Below are positions 11,311 to 24,936 of a stretch of DNA of 64,000 nt, piece after piece. Positions within the stretch are counted from its first letter, which is position 1; each line of letters starts with the position of its first letter. The translations under genes and the position numbers were made by a program. Below the pieces are notes generated by a model that was not told the origin of the DNA, did not search any database, and was given only the letters and a program-made list of their open reading frames with translations. The stretch comes from Niebla homalea (lineage: Eukaryota; Ascomycota; Lecanoromycetes; Lecanorales; Ramalinaceae): NCBI GenBank assembly GCA_019925105.1, contig JAHGAU010000015.1, positions 124,001 to 188,000 of the forward strand, given 5' to 3'.

Positions 11311-12536
11311 GTGTCGGCATACGAATAGAAAAGCAAGGTCAGCGAAAGTGGGTTGTTCAATCACAAAGGGCGTAGTCTCGCGCTTGCTCCTTGAATCATC
11401 TAGTGTCGCAAGCAACTCGAAAATGAGCTTATACAAGATCACGTCCCAGTCTGCTCTAACACTCCTAATCACTCTCTTTGGCATCTTTCACGCCGTGCTA
11501 AGGAAAGGTGGGGGTGAATTAGTGTAGTTGACATCTTTACTTGAGCAAGGGGGGTTTTAAAGATAGCTTGATTTTTTCTGAAATCATAGCGAAACTACTC
11601 TGAAAGATGCCCGCAGTCTCCGATAGTTGTTTGAAGAAGGGGTTTGGGTCCGAGTTGAGAAAAAAGGGGCCTCAGAGATCTCGTTGGCATTATGTACGTC
11701 GTATAACCTTCCCACCAGCCAGGCCAAATTCGAGTTGGATATGAACCTCATCAATAACCAACCATCTTCAGCCTTTCCCTGAAGAACCACTCCGACACTG
11801 CCTGAATTACTCACAAAAGTGTATCAATTTGAGCAGGAGTCGTGAACAGTTTTTGTGCTCTACCATATATCATTAAGCCAAGGTAACGCCGGAGGAGGAC
11901 CGATTTCAATGCCCTGGCAGACCAAGTACTTTTGCAAGTCAGACTGCAGGCAGGCATATGATAGGATTTGCAGGCATCAATGACAGTCGATGACGAAAAG
12001 ATATCGTTTGGTTGAAAGACCACAGAATCCGCCACGCTGAAGCGCTCACCATGGATTGCACCAAGCTATATGGCATGCGCACAATGTCTGAGCTCAACAT
12101 AAGAGGGCCAGCGAGCCCGATAGGGACTCTGAAGCTTCAACGCATTTGCTACTACCGTTCTCATCAAGTCAGGACGCCAGAGGTAGCCGCGCAGCCGATA
12201 CGTCTCTTACCCACACGATTATTCGATGTCTCAGACGCCCGCATTCCTCACCACGTACACACCCAGATTGGACGCCCAATTCCCACACTAGTGACTTATT
12301 CGATCTTCACCTATCCGATTTGACGTCTTATGATTGGGTATGGATGAATGATGCTTTGAATCTTGAACGCGCTCCGAAGTGTACGCGCTTTTCCATTTCT
12401 CAGAGATGGCAAGATGTTCATGAGATTAATCCACCAGGCCCCCCATTTGGCTGGGGTTCTCGTGCTCGTGATGGTCTTCAGCCGTAGCGAGTTATGACCT
12501 AGTCAGGCAGCCACACATTCGCCAGTAATTGATACC
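11311..12536. other. Intergenic, no gene seen
   Basis: 1.2 kb upstream of the giant surface-protein gene. Several 70-110 codon ORFs lie on both strands without domain or composition support. Confidence 0.4.
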
Positions 12537-15500
12537 ATGCGGTCACACAGCGTCCTGCCACACCTGCTAACATTACTGATCTCTCCAGCGTTTTGTACCA
12601 CGACCAAAGGAACGACGCCCATTGCGGCAGGCATATTCTGCCCAAATCAAGATAACAAGTGTATAGGGGGAGCTACCACCGGGCTCAATTTCACAACACG
12701 ATGCGGTTACCACACATCAGGCTCGACTGCCGCGTTTGCAACGAATTCTACAGATGGGAGAGATTGCATCAATCAGTGCGATGCCGCGTCGAATTGCGTC
12801 AGGGCATCCTATTATGGACTTCAAGATGGCACCATGCCCTACAATTGTAGAGGATATACCCCAGCTACTGCAAGCTCAACCTACCAATACTCTGGAGGAA
12901 CAATCATACTTTTCGATTCGCTGTCAGATTGCGCGGGTGGTCAAGTAGCCAGCTCAGTCAATGATGCAGAACCAAGCACATATTCCAAAGCTTCATCTTC
13001 CTCCGTACGTACTTCCTCGGAATTCTACCAATTTGCCACGCTGCTTCACGTTCAATTGGCTCTGCGGAGTCTCTGTCCGGCTTTGAGTTCAAAAGCAGGC
13101 AGTTGTGTTTAGCCTTTTAGTGCTGAATGAAATTCAAGTGTATGATTTCACTGAGCAGATATACGATTCAGCGCCGCCGGCGCCTCTTGACAGATCTCAC
13201 GCAAAACTTGCTTCACAAGAACTGACTTCTGTTGCTCTAGTCGAGCATTTTCTCCACCTCCTCCGGCACGGCCTCGACGATATCCATATTACCAACTACA
13301 TCAATCAGGTCCCCAGTGGACGCCCCTTTTCTTAGAGCGTTATTACCCGGGGGGGGTTCATCTTCAACTACAACGGTGACTTCAACGACAACATCGTCCT
13401 CTGCCGCACCATTACTGTCCGTTGCAGTAGGAGGTTCATCCTCTGGCGCACCATTGTTGTCAGTTGGAGCTGGGGGTTTGTCAGTTACCGTGGGAGGTTC
13501 AGCGACACCAACGTCCACACCTTCACCCATACCGGTGCCTTCAACGACAATATCGTCCTCTGCCGCACCATTAGTGTCGGTTGCAGTGGGAGGTTCAGTG
13601 GCACCAACATCTACACCTTTACCTGCACCGGTGACCTCAACGACAATATCGTCCTCTGCCGCACCATTAGTGTCGGTTGCAGTGGGAGGTTCAGTGGCAC
13701 CAACATCTACACCTTTACCTGCACCGGTGACCTCGACGACCATATCCTCTCCTGCCGCACCATTATTGTCGGTTTCAGCGGCAGTTTCGGTAGCTTCAAC
13801 GTCCATTTCTTCAGTATCCTCTGCCGCACCATTATTGTCGGTTGTAGTAGGAGGTTCATCCTCTGCCGCACCATTATTATCAGTTGGAGTGGGAGGTTCG
13901 TCGGTTGTAGTGGGAGGAGGCTCAGTGGCACCAACATCCACACCTCCACCTGCAGCCGTGACCTCGACGACCATCTCGTCTTCTGCCGCACCATTATTGT
14001 CGGTTTCAGCGGCAGTTTCAGTAGCTTCAAGGTCCAGTTCTTCAGTATCCTCTGCCGCACCTTTGTTGTCCGTGGGAATCTCAGTAGCACCAACCACATC
14101 TTCACCTGTCCCGGTGGCATCGACAACACCAAGTTCTTCTGCCGCACCCTTGTTGTCTGTTTCACTGGGGGCCTCAATAGCACCAACTTCTACAGTAGCA
14201 CCAGCGTCTACATCTTCACCCGTACCTGTAGCTTCGACAACACCGGTATCCTCTGCTGCACCTTTGTTGTCAGTGGCAGTCTCATTAGCACCATTACTTT
14301 CTACTACCGCCATATCTTCGGACACGCTGGTGCCTTCCACAACCGCAGTATCCTCTCCTGCACCTCTACTATCCGTGGGAATCTCATTAGCACCCTTACT
14401 CTCCAATACGGCCACTTCAACAACACCAGTATCCTCTCCCGCAACCTTGTTGTCAGTGGGACTCTCATTAGCACCAGACGCTTCATCTTCGACTACGCCA
14501 GGACTTCTGGGATCACTAGTATCATCCCTGACGGGTATATTATCATCGGTACCATCAGTAACACCAACATCCTCTAACACAGCCCTATCGTTGTCAACAC
14601 CAGTATCCTCCACAGCTGCTGCATTGTCGGTTTCTCTAGGGCTTTCATTAGCACCAGAATCCTCACTCACAACCACTCCTGGACCCCTGGGATCACTGTT
14701 GTCTTCCATTACGGCTACATTGTCATCCGCATCTTCAGTGACACCAGCAAACTCCCTCACCGCCACACTGTCAGCAATACCAACATCGTCCATCACAGCC
14801 GCATTGTCAGTCTCGCTAGGAGCCTCGATAGCACCTGAATCTTCGCAAACCCCAGGACCTTTGGGATCACTAGTCTCTTCTCTGGCAACTATAATATTGC
14901 CAGGGTCCTCGACAACATCAGCATCCTCTCCAGGGGCGGCATTATCGACAATACCAACACCAACATCCTCTCCTGCTGCGCCGTTATCGATTTCTGTGGG
15001 ACTATCAATAGCACCAGAATCCTCCCCCACCCTAGGACCTTTGGGATCACTTGTATCTTCTCTCGTAACAACATTGTTAACGGGGCCCTCGACAACATCA
15101 CCGTTCTCCCCCACGGCCGTATTGTCGACGGTACCAACATCATCATCATCCTCCTCCCCAGGGGCCGACTTATCAATCTCACTGGGACTCTCAATAGCAC
15201 CAGAACCTTCCACTACCACAGGGCTTTTAGGATCACTTGTATCTTCTCTCACGGCCATATTGACGCCTTCAACAGCACTAACATCCTCTATCACGGGATC
15301 ATCTGCATCAACATTGACGACCTCCCCCGTGGCCGCGTTATCGATCTCACTGGGGCTTTCAATAGCATCAGAGTCATCCCCGTCACCTGGACCTTTGGGA
15401 TCGTTAGTATCTTCCCTCGAAACTACACTGTTGCCGGGGCCTTCGACCACACCAACATCCTCTCTTATGATACCCGCTACCACGGTGACATCTTCAACAA

Positions 15501-18500
15501 CACCAACGTCCTCCGCTGAAGTCGAAGTGTCGGTTTCGCTGGGACTTTCAATGGCACCAGTAACACCCATAACTACTCTTACGCCAGGACCTTTGGGATC
15601 ACTGGTATCTTCCATTTTAGTGCCGGGGTCTTCGACATCAACACCATCTTCCATCACCAGCGCCTCTAACAGTGCACCACCCGATGTAGAAACAGCCGCC
15701 AGTCAGGTTTCTGGAAGCCCAATCTCCTCAATCGAAACGGGCGTAGCGCCTTCGAGCACGAGTTCTGAGACCACCATTCTCTCAAGCAAAACCAGTGTAA
15801 CACCAGTGAGCTCGACGACAAGCAGTAGCGATTTGACAGCTGTACCTAACACGGCAAGCAACACAATTTCTCCGAGTGCGGCTTCTCCCACCAATGATCT
15901 GTCATCCACATTCAGCATCACGAGTAGCACGAGTTCCCTGTCATCGACCATTTCCATGGTAAACAGCTATACCTCCACATCTGCGATGCCATCAGACTTG
16001 ACAACGTCGGTGAGTGAATATCTGAGACGTTGCTTCCATGTTCATCCACGTTTGGTCAGTTCTGGATTGTTAAATCGTTACTGACTGTATGCTTATGTAG
16101 GTTGCTGTAAGCTCCACTGCTGTATCGCCACAGCCAGAAACCATCATTCCATCTAGTATTACGGCGGTTCCGAATTCTGTATCCAGCATAGAAGCCGTCT
16201 CCAGCACTTCAACGAGTGAGGCAGCTGCATCGAGCAGCACATTCTTTGAGACATCAGCCCCCTTAAGCAGTTCATCGAACGGAGCGGGTAAGCAATTGCG
16301 AAGACCATTTATCCATTTCTGTCGCCATCTCGGTGGTCTTGTACCATATCAGATAAGGCTGACTCCACCTTTCACCTAGGCCTTTCCAGCACGTTATCAA
16401 GTGAAGCAGCCGCCTCCAGTCTTTCACCCAGCACCGTGGCCATGTCCAGCACGCTCTTTAGTGAAACAGCAGCTTCAAGCATTATCTCGTCAAGCATTGC
16501 GGCCATCTCCAGCACGCTCTCAAGTGAAACAGCAGCTTCCAGCATTGCGGCCATCTCTAGCACATTATCAAGTGAAACAGCTGCTTCAAGCTTTGTTTCG
16601 TCCAGCATCGCAGCCATCTCCAGCAGTCAAGCAAGTGAGGCAAGCGTTTCCAGCACGTTGTCAAGTGAAACAGCCGTTTCTAGCACTGCATCCGTCATCT
16701 CATCTAGCATCGCAGCCATCTCCAGCACTCAATCAAGTTTGGCAGGCGTTTCAAGCACGGTATCAAGTGAATCAGTCGCTTCCAGTATTTCATCCAGCAC
16801 GGCGGCCATCACCAGCAGTCAATCAAGTGAAGCAGTCGCTCCCAGTGTTTCATCTAGTATTGCAGCCATATCCAGCTCATTATCAAGTGAGGCAGCCGCT
16901 TCCAGTACTGTGTCAAGTGCAGCCGCTCTATCTAGCAGTTTTCTCAGTGACGCGACCGTATCCAGCCGTTTTACAAGTGCAGCAGCCGTTTCAAGTACCG
17001 AATCTAGCGAAGCTACTTCCAGCACTCCATCGAACGAGATAACGCTGTCCAGCAGTTCATCAAGCCTAGCAGCGCTTTCCAGCATCTCATCTAGCATTGC
17101 GGCCACCGCCAGCACATCGTCAGAGGCAGCTGCTTCCAGCATTTCGCCTAGTATTGCGGCCGTGTCCAGCACGTCATTCGTGGCAGACACTTCCAGTTCA
17201 TCCTTAGAGGTGTCCGCTTCCAGTCTATCTTCATCGAGCAACGCAGTCGTATCCAGCACAGCCTCAGTGGTATCCGCGTCTAGTGTTTCGTCAAATGCTG
17301 CTATCTCCAGTTCATCGTCACAGGTCGCCATTTCCAGTCCTTCGTCACAGGTAGCGATATCCATTTCATCGTCACAGGTCGCCGCTTCTAGCATATTATC
17401 CAGCATGACCAACGCAGCCGTATCTAGTATATCGTCAGAGGCATCCGCTTCCACCATATCTGCACTGTCCAGCATATCATCCGAGGCATCCGTTTCCAGT
17501 GTATCAACGAGCAACACAGCAGTGCCCAGTGCTTCGCCAGTGGCCGCTTCAAGTATTTCACCAACGACATCCGCTTCCAGTACATCTCCGGTGGCGACGT
17601 CTAATATATTATCAGAGGTGTCCGCCTCTAGCGCATCATCGGTCGCCGCGTCTAGTCTATCATCCGAAGTGGCCGCTTCATCAGTGGCCGGTTCTAGTAT
17701 TTCATCAGAATTATTCACCTCCAGTGCATCATTAGTGGCAGCTTCTAGTCTATCGGCACTGTCCGGCATTTCGTCAGAGGTGGCCGCTTCCAGTGTATCG
17801 TCAGAGTCAAGTATATCGGCGAGCAACGCAGCTGTGTCCAGCACAGCGTCAGTGGTGTCCGCTTCTAGTGTATCAGTAGCGTCCAGCATTTCGTCAGAGG
17901 TGTCCGCGTCCAGTACATCATCAGAGGTGGCTGCTTCTAGTCAATCATCAAAGACAGCCGCTTCCAGTGCATCATCATTATCGAGCAACGCGGTCCTTTC
18001 CAGTCTATCTTCAGAAACAGCCGCTTCAAGTCTGTCATCAGAGACGGTTATTTCGAGTCTATCATCAGCGACAGCAGCGTCCAAAGCATCATTATCGAGC
18101 AACGCGGCCGTGTCCAGTCTATCATCAGTGACAGCAGCTGCTAGTCTATCTTCAGATACAGCAGCGTCCAGTGCATCGTTATCAAGCAACGCGGCCGTGT
18201 CCAGTTTATCTTCCGAGACAGCCGCTTCCAGTGCATCATCATCGAGCAATGCGGCCGTGTCCAGTCTATCATTAGTGACAGCCACTTCTAGTCTATCATC
18301 AGATACAGCAGCGTCCAGTGCATCGTTATCAAGCAACGCGGCCGCGTCCAGTTTATCTTCGGTGACAGCCGCTTCCAGTGCATCATTATCGAGCAACGCG
18401 GCCGTGTCCACTCTATCATCAGAGATAGCAGCTTCTATTTCATCGTCGGAGACCGTCGCTTCTATTTCATCGTCAAAGGTGGCCGCTTCTAGTCTATCAT

Positions 18501-21500
18501 CAGCGACAGCAGCGTCCAGTGCATTAGTATCATCCAGTGCATCACTATCAAGCAACGCAGCCGTGTCCAGTCTCTCATCAGTGACAGCCGCTTCTAGTCT
18601 ATCATCAGAAACAGTCGCTTCCAGTCTCTCATCAGAGACAGTCGCTTCCAGTCTCTCATCAGTAACAGCCGCTTCCAGCCTTTCATCAGAAACGGTTGCT
18701 TCAAGTATATCATCAGCGACAGCAGCGTCCAGTGCATCGTTATCAAGCAACGCAGCCCTGTCCAGTCTATCATCAGAAACAGTCGCTTCAAGTCTCTCAT
18801 CAATGACGGTTGCTTCTAGTCTATCATCGATAATGGCCGCTTCCAGTCTCTCATCAGAAACAGCCGCTTCCAGTCTCTCATCAGAAACAGCCGCTTCAGG
18901 TCTGTCATCAAAGACAGCAGCTTCCACTCTATCGTCAGAAACAGTTGCTTCAAGTCTCTCATCAAAAATGGTTGCTTCCAGTCTCTCATCAGAGACGGTT
19001 GCTTCCAGTCTTTCATCAGAAACAGCCGTTGCTAGTCTGTCATCAGCGACAGCCGCTTCCATTCTATCGTCAGAGACGGCAGCGTCGAGTGCATCATTAG
19101 TGAGTATCGCCTCTAGCATATCGTCGAGCAACGCAGCAGTATCCAGCACATCTCCTGCTAGCGGATCATCAAGCACTAGTGTCCAAGCGCCCAGTACCAT
19201 ACTATCATCAAGCAATACAGCGTCTCCGGCAGCATCTCCATCAACAGCAATCCCATCGCCCACAATTAATCCGAGCTCATCAACAGCGTCAAGCATATTG
19301 GCCCAATCCACATCGTCCCAATTGGTCCCTAGCTCCGCTGCTGCAACGACAACGGATAATCTAGCAAGCAGCAGCACAATTTCAATCGACTTTGCTGAGA
19401 CATCAGATATTAGAGTGTTTTTCAGAAATCCTGTGCCAGGTGAAGAGGCTCCACAAAAGCGGGCCCACACGCGCATACGCCGTCAGGCTGGTCCGACTCA
19501 GTCGTCGGTTGGCTACATCTCGGACAATGGGACGACAACCCCACCATCAAATTGTGAGGACGCGCCGGTTAGTAAACCTAGAAAGTTCATTGACCATAGG
19601 AGAGCATAGCACTGACTTATGGATCCAACAGAGGTATAGTCTCAACCCTGACAATACGTTTGGGACCCTGGATGGCACGCAATTCTTTTCGGTGAGTAAG
19701 ACGAATTATCATCTTCACATGAGCATGCTCTCTCTTCAAATGCAGTTGGTTGACTTGGCATACTTTTAGACTTCTCCAGGTGTGACTTTTGCCCTCTTTG
19801 CCCCGTCGCCTAATACGCAGTCAATCTCCAAAGATTTCGTTGTACAAGGAAACATTCTCGTATGGCAAAATACGGCGTTCCTGAATGGCCAGGCTATTTT
19901 TTGCCATTTGAATACAACGCAGGAGCTTTATGCCTATTTCACCGTGGCACCGCCTTCCAGCTGTAATCAGGTAGTACTTTCGTTCATACCAGGTTTGTTA
20001 AACCATCCCTACTTTCGTCAGCAAAGCTGATCAAACTCCAGCGGCTGTATGCGGAACGGCAATGGATCCATTAACAAATGGATCAATTTTCCCTGCGTCT
20101 TCAGTGCCTTCTCCGTCTGTCAATTCTACAAACACTTCAACTTTCAACGGGTCAACGGTAGGGTCTACCACCTATTCTTCTGCAACCACTTCTGCGTCCC
20201 TGAATAATTCAACCATCTCAGCCTCCGCTAGCCTGCCAATTACGACGACTGCTTTGGCGAATTCGAGCGTACTCAGTATCCCTGCCAGCAGCTTCGGAAA
20301 TTCAGCTGGAACCGGACCTGTCTCCAGTACCAACGGAACGAGCATGCCTTCCAATCCTAGCGGTACTGGCGCCGGCTACACGATCAGTTCTGGCATAGGG
20401 GGCACTGGTCAGGCCACTGGAAATAGTTCCTCTCTCACTGTCAGACCTGGCACAGGCCAGTCGATCACGCCATCAAACACTAGCCCAGTGTCCATTAGCG
20501 GTAGCAGCGGGCAGGCTAGTGGAAGTGGCTCTTCCCTCGTTACCGGGTCTGCAACAGGCAAACCCATCACCCCATCGGGCGTCATGCCGATCTATACGAC
20601 CACTGGTACTGGTCAAGCCAGTGGTGCTTCTTACCCTACTGGATCTGGAGCTGGCAAGCCATTGACCCAATCAGACACCGTGTCAGCCTACATATCCACC
20701 ACTCCTACCAGCAGGCCGATGATCCCAGGAGAATTCAATCCCACAAGCACCTCAGGAACTGAGAAGCCAACCAGGACATCAGGCGCCGGACCAGTCTACC
20801 CCAATAGTGGGACAAACACCCTGGGTGTGACAAGTGGCGCTGGAGAGCCCATCACGCCATCTGAAACCGGCCCCGGCCACACGAACAGTGAACTAAGCAA
20901 CCCAATTGTGGCAAGCAGTACTGGCGGGCCCTTCATACCATCGGACACCGTGTCAGTCCATCCTGATGGTGGAACAAGCACCCCACTTCTGGCAGGCGGT
21001 AGTGGAGAGCCCATTACCTTATCAGACACCGCGACAGTCTACCCTGACAGCGGAACCAGCTGTTCCAGCACGCTCATCACGCTATCCACGACCGAAACAG
21101 TCTACACCACTAGTGATACGACCACCCCCATCATGGCAAGCAATACCGGCGAGGCCGTCATTATGCCGCCATCAGACACCGTGACAATCTCCACGGATAC
21201 CGGAACAATCACCCCCGTCATGGCGAGCGGCACCCGTAAGCCCCTCGTGCCAGGAGCATCATTGCCACTCTACACCAACAGTGGAGGCATGAACACGACG
21301 ACCATCAAGTCAAGCGGTGGGGTAGGTGTCAGCTATTATTCCATCAGCTCGTCAACTTTCACTGCCAGCGCGTCAGCGAGGATATCATATCGGAGACGTC
21401 GGAAGGCCGTGCAAACAACGTTGGTGACGCCCTCTTCCACCCACAAGTATCCAACGAGGACGTGGACCCGTTCTGTATACAAGAGTACCACATACACTCA

Positions 21501-21516
21501 AACGGCGGTGCGGTGA
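12537..21516 (+). CDS. Giant mucin-like cell-surface protein with PAN/apple-like N-terminus and DUF7908-like domain
   Basis: Seven exons: 12537-13004, 13241-16009, 16101-16287, 16380-19567, 19632-19691, 19770-19992 and 20042-21516. All phases match, giving 2,789 aa. Introns have good signals (for example GTGAGT at 16010, CTGAC branch before the acceptor at 13240). Order: signal peptide (1-20); Cys-rich domain with DCINQCDAASNCVRASYYG, resembling PAN/apple or WSC-like carbohydrate-binding modules; an Ala/Ser/Pro/Val tract with 32-residue repeats (exon 2); a Ser/Ala tract of about 1,000 residues with 9-residue repeats such as ASSLSSETV (exon 4); a Kex2-type site (RIRRQAG); a roughly 100-residue domain like DUF7908 (SVGYISDNGTTTPPSNCEDA, then exons 5-6); and a Gly/Thr/Ser/Pro tract with about 30-residue repeats. 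No GPI signal or terminal membrane helix is visible, so it may be wall-linked in another way or secreted. Probably heavily O-glycosylated; an adhesion or masking role is inference. Confidence 0.75.
13530..13740 (+). repeat. 96-bp coding tandem repeat
   Basis: Within exon 2 of the giant surface-protein gene, a 96-bp block (32 codons, containing SSSAAPLVSVAVGGS) occurs twice in direct succession with essentially no differences. More diverged copies lie on both sides. The near identity implies recent duplication or homogenisation. Confidence 0.7.
16380..19130 (+). repeat. 27-bp coding minisatellite
   Basis: Exon 4 is built mainly of a degenerate 27-bp unit encoding nine residues (ASSLSSETV and variants). 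The densest and most uniform copies lie at about 18,550-19,070. Length changes in multiples of 27 bp would keep the frame open. Confidence 0.65.
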
Positions 21517-23011
21517 TTAGCGCGTTATACGGACGGCGGGGGATTTCGACGGATATGACAAGATGGTCCTCAGTACTCTTGTTTTGATTGCTGTACATAC
21601 CACGAACATGCTCATAACCGGCCAGATGTATGGTATAATAGTCATTCTGCGAGGAGTTACTCTCTGTTTCTGTTTCTTTTTTCGGGTGTTCATCACTGGG
21701 GGGCGTGATTGTTGAACTTACTTTGGGTAATTAGGCGGTTGATGTAATTGATCAATAATAGACCAGCCATCCCCACCCACGATCAAAGTATCGATACTTA
21801 ATCTGCGCTATTCATCATATCCCTCCCAAATCCTGCCCACACTCGACACTCCACCCCAACCCTTTCCCTCAATCACTAGCTGGAAGGAAGTTCATTCGAG
21901 GCAGGTACGGCGGCAAGAATGTAGTGAAGATTGCGTGCGTAGCAGTAACCGGTTCTCTCCCATCGACCCCTCAGCTTACCATGCTCTGGTGATTGATTAG
22001 CGATCGGGCATCCCACCGTGATGATCTCGCACGGGTGGGTAAACCCAGACCCTTCGAAAACAACAAACCCTCCAACCCCCAATTATTCCGACACCTGGAA
22101 CCCGGGGATCTGCTGTGCATCGGCCATGGAGCAAATCCCGTTTGCTTTGATCTCGTATCATCATCTCGACCGGGTCGTAAGCGTCCATCCCCCCCACCCC
22201 CCAGGGATCGAAGAAGCACACGAACCTCCGCACCTGCTATCGTCAGACCGCCGAATCCCAATTTCCGCGCCCCAATGGACGGACAGACGGACAGACAGAC
22301 GGATGAGCCTGCCAAGCATCCCGCGCTGTGCGTAGGTGATTTCGGGGGATTAAGCCGCTCAGACGCCCTCGATTGGATGGATGGATAATGGTGAAGGCGG
22401 CGCAGTAGGTTGCGAGTGGTGAAGAAACGGGTTGATGCGGTCGGGGAAGGGGTGGTAAATACAACGTTGGTGGTTTTGATGATTGATGGGGAGGTCGATG
22501 GCCTGGGTGGTGGGATTGGGGGGGAGTTCTCGGAGAGGAAAGAGGGGCGGATGGGAAGTGGCGTTGCGGATGTGTGGGTGGTGAGCAGGCAGGGGGAGGG
22601 CAATTGAGGTGGCGAGACTTCTCCCGGGGCGTAGATGGCGAGGGGAGGGGCTGGGACGGAGTGAAGACCCAAGTTAAACCTGCTGGAATTTATTCCTTAT
22701 CGTTTCAAGCCATGGATGAAGTTGTCTGGCGAGGGAGTCTGCAGTATGATGGTCGATCTCCGATCCTCACGAACCCCACTTCATCCTACTCATGATTCGT
22801 TCGATATTATTACATCTGGGACATTGGCTTCGAGGAAGGGAGGGATTGGCGTCGCTGAACTTACGCAAGCTTCACTCATAGAAAGGCAGTTGTGGGTGCT
22901 TTTGCAAATCTTGTCCGACGGTTCAGGAATAATTTATTGCTCATTGCCGAGTGGCTATCTACACGCGTTAGTGTCTCATCTTACCATGGGTTTTTCAAAA
23001 CGCCTGTTATG
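21517..23011. other. Intergenic, no supported gene
   Basis: 1.5 kb between the surface-protein gene and the 3' end of the flavoprotein gene. A 233-codon minus-strand ORF (22672-21971) is Pro/Ser-rich, overlaps two other long frames and has no recognisable domain; I do not support it. Short GACG/GACA repeats lie near 22,278-22,300. Confidence 0.4.
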
Positions 23012-24422
23012 CTATTTCGATGGCCCATAGGTTGACGCCCAGGGATCGTAACTCTTCAACAGCATCAGATCTTGCATATGTCGGCGTCTGATGCCAACAT
23101 TTCCTCCGTCAAATATCGGCAAGACCATCGCTGTATTCAGCAAGTCAGCAAATGGCTGATCAGCATCATATGCGGTTCTATTGAAGTATCACATTAGCGA
23201 TATCACAAGGGCTCTTCATGTGAGGGTAGGGCATACATTCCAACCACGTTGACAGCCTCCGTGACGGCTTTGGTGCACGCGTCCGAGCAATATACTTTGG
23301 CTGCCAACGCCAATTCCCGCCTAGCATTGTAATCACCAGGTCCGTTCTGAAGACCGTGGGCCGCTTTCCAGGTCAGCGCCCTGCAAGCCTCCGTCTGCAT
23401 CTTGATGCCACTGAGCAAGTCCGCCACGGCTTGCCTCGTCAGCAATTCCGACGCTCCTCTACGGTTATCGCCTTTCGCAAACGACAAGGCTGCGTCAAAC
23501 GCAGAACGCATGACACCGACGCTCATAGCGCCTACCAAGACGGCAGTGCAGTCGAAAGCGGCTGAAACGGTTGGCGCTCCGGTCCCGGGTGGGCATAGAA
23601 CGTTCTTGACTGGTACCCTGAGGTTTGTGTATTTAATGTGTGGGCCGGAGCAAGCGGTGTGACCGGCCGTAGAGAGGTGGCGCAAGACTTTAAATGCGTC
23701 AGGTGCATTGCGCTTGATGTCGTCGATGGTCACCAGGAGAATCATGATCGCATCCGCCGGTTCATTAGTACTGGGCGATGTGGTCCGGCAGACGACACAT
23801 TGCAGATCTGCTCCTTCAAAGTCCCAGCCGGCGCTATTGGTAGCCCAAATCTATGCTAGCAATCAGCGTCTTTGGAGAGGCAATTGATGGATACTGCCAA
23901 ATGATCTAATCGTGTTCCTACCTTCTCTCCATTGAGAACCCACTCATTTCCTTCAAGTGCAGCAGTAGTGTTCAGCCCCGGTGCACCTTTCTCCAAGTAA
24001 TTGGCCACACCGCCAGGCTCCGAAAATACCATACTGGCCATCGGCTGCCCCTCGCCGCTCAGGAATGGTTCCAAGAACTCCTTGTGTTCCGGCTTCCCCG
24101 TCAGATTCAGCGGAGTCAGACCCAGACCGGTGGAGAAAATGGTCAACGAGGCGGCAGGCTCAACAGCATACATCTCCTCCACCAAGATGGCAGCCTCAGT
24201 CAAAGTGCCTCCCGTACCCCCCAGATGAGTTGGGATCTGGCCCTTGATCAAGCCAGCTGCGACGGCTTGGCGGTAGATGGGCCGGGTGGACTGAAATCTC
24301 TCATGGTGTTTTTCGTATTTCATATACGTTGTTTTGGCATCTTTCAAGGGGCCAGCTACGAAAGCGGCGGCTGCCTTGCGGATGCCGTCTTCCGCTGGGG
24401 AAAGGTGGAAATCGATTGGCAT
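23012..24422 (-). CDS. Acyl-CoA dehydrogenase superfamily flavoprotein, nitroalkane oxidase-like
   Basis: Three exons, 24422-23922, 23850-23237 and 23177-23012 (introns of 71 and 59 nt), giving 426 aa. Each splice restores the conserved family sequence: GEK joins IWATNSAGW, and NVVGI joins TAYDADQPF. The FAD/substrate motif MVFSEP is at about residues 131-136. The C-terminus has PIFDGGNVGIRRR and a YDPWASTYG-like ending reminiscent of fungal nitroalkane oxidases. Those enzymes turn nitroalkanes into aldehydes and nitrite using FAD; ordinary acyl-CoA dehydrogenases oxidise acyl-CoA. No peroxisomal SKL or strong mitochondrial presequence is seen. The ATG at 24422 (MPIDFHLSP) is preferred over an upstream in-frame start at 24515 because family members begin this way. 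The RIP-mutated element begins about 0.5 kb upstream. Confidence 0.85.
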
Positions 24423-24936
24423 GCTGAAGATATTGATATGTGAGGTATTGATGACGGTGAAGACATTTTGCGATCTCAGGATAACCGTTCTCCTGGCATT
24501 TGATATTGATGGCACAGGATGCTTACCAATCGCGCTTATATGCAGCTATAGTGGGACGCCAAGGCGAACGAGGGGAAGAAGTTGCAGAACAAGTGGATGC
24601 CAATAGGAACGGTGCCATTTTACATGGTCGACATCGTAATGCGAAGGGTTTGCCCTTCTCTACGTGGGATGGCGCTCTTGCCTCTGCGTGTTGGGCAAGT
24701 CGTATTGAGGATGTTGGCTGATTCGGCCTGAGAAATTCTTCACTGGAGATCTCCATGGCCGCTTCAGCTCATATGAGTGACCCGGGAATATCTCGAGGAT
24801 GAACAAACAATTGCAGCCCTCACCACCTCCCCAATGATCAATTCTCATGCACAAAGGTCTGCAAGGCCGTCGGATTTTTGAATTAGCCGAAAGAGGCTGT
24901 GTTGGTGGTTTATTTAGAGATGACGTCACGCCATTA
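24423..24936. other. Upstream region of the flavoprotein gene, up to the ATTA junction
   Basis: Normal GC content with no gene supported. It ends in the tetranucleotide ATTA (24933-24936), which also marks the other two ends of the adjacent mobile elements. Confidence 0.45.

Noticed and set aside
13237..15657. 806-codon antisense ORF opposite the giant surface-protein gene
   Set aside because: In this frame relation an antisense stop needs a plus-strand Tyr, His or Gln codon after a pyrimidine-ending codon; the mucin tract has almost none, so the reverse frame is open by composition. The plus strand has phase-matched introns and a signal peptide; the antisense frame has neither.
16819..19476. 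Antisense ORFs of 356 and 511 codons (acidic LEAAVSDDR-type repeats)
   Set aside because: Same explanation as above: mirror image of the Ser/Ala repeat tract, with no start context, domain or splice support.
21971..22672. 233-codon minus-strand ORF
   Set aside because: Pro/Ser-rich, overlapped by other long frames on both strands, no recognised domain and no conserved-looking segment.
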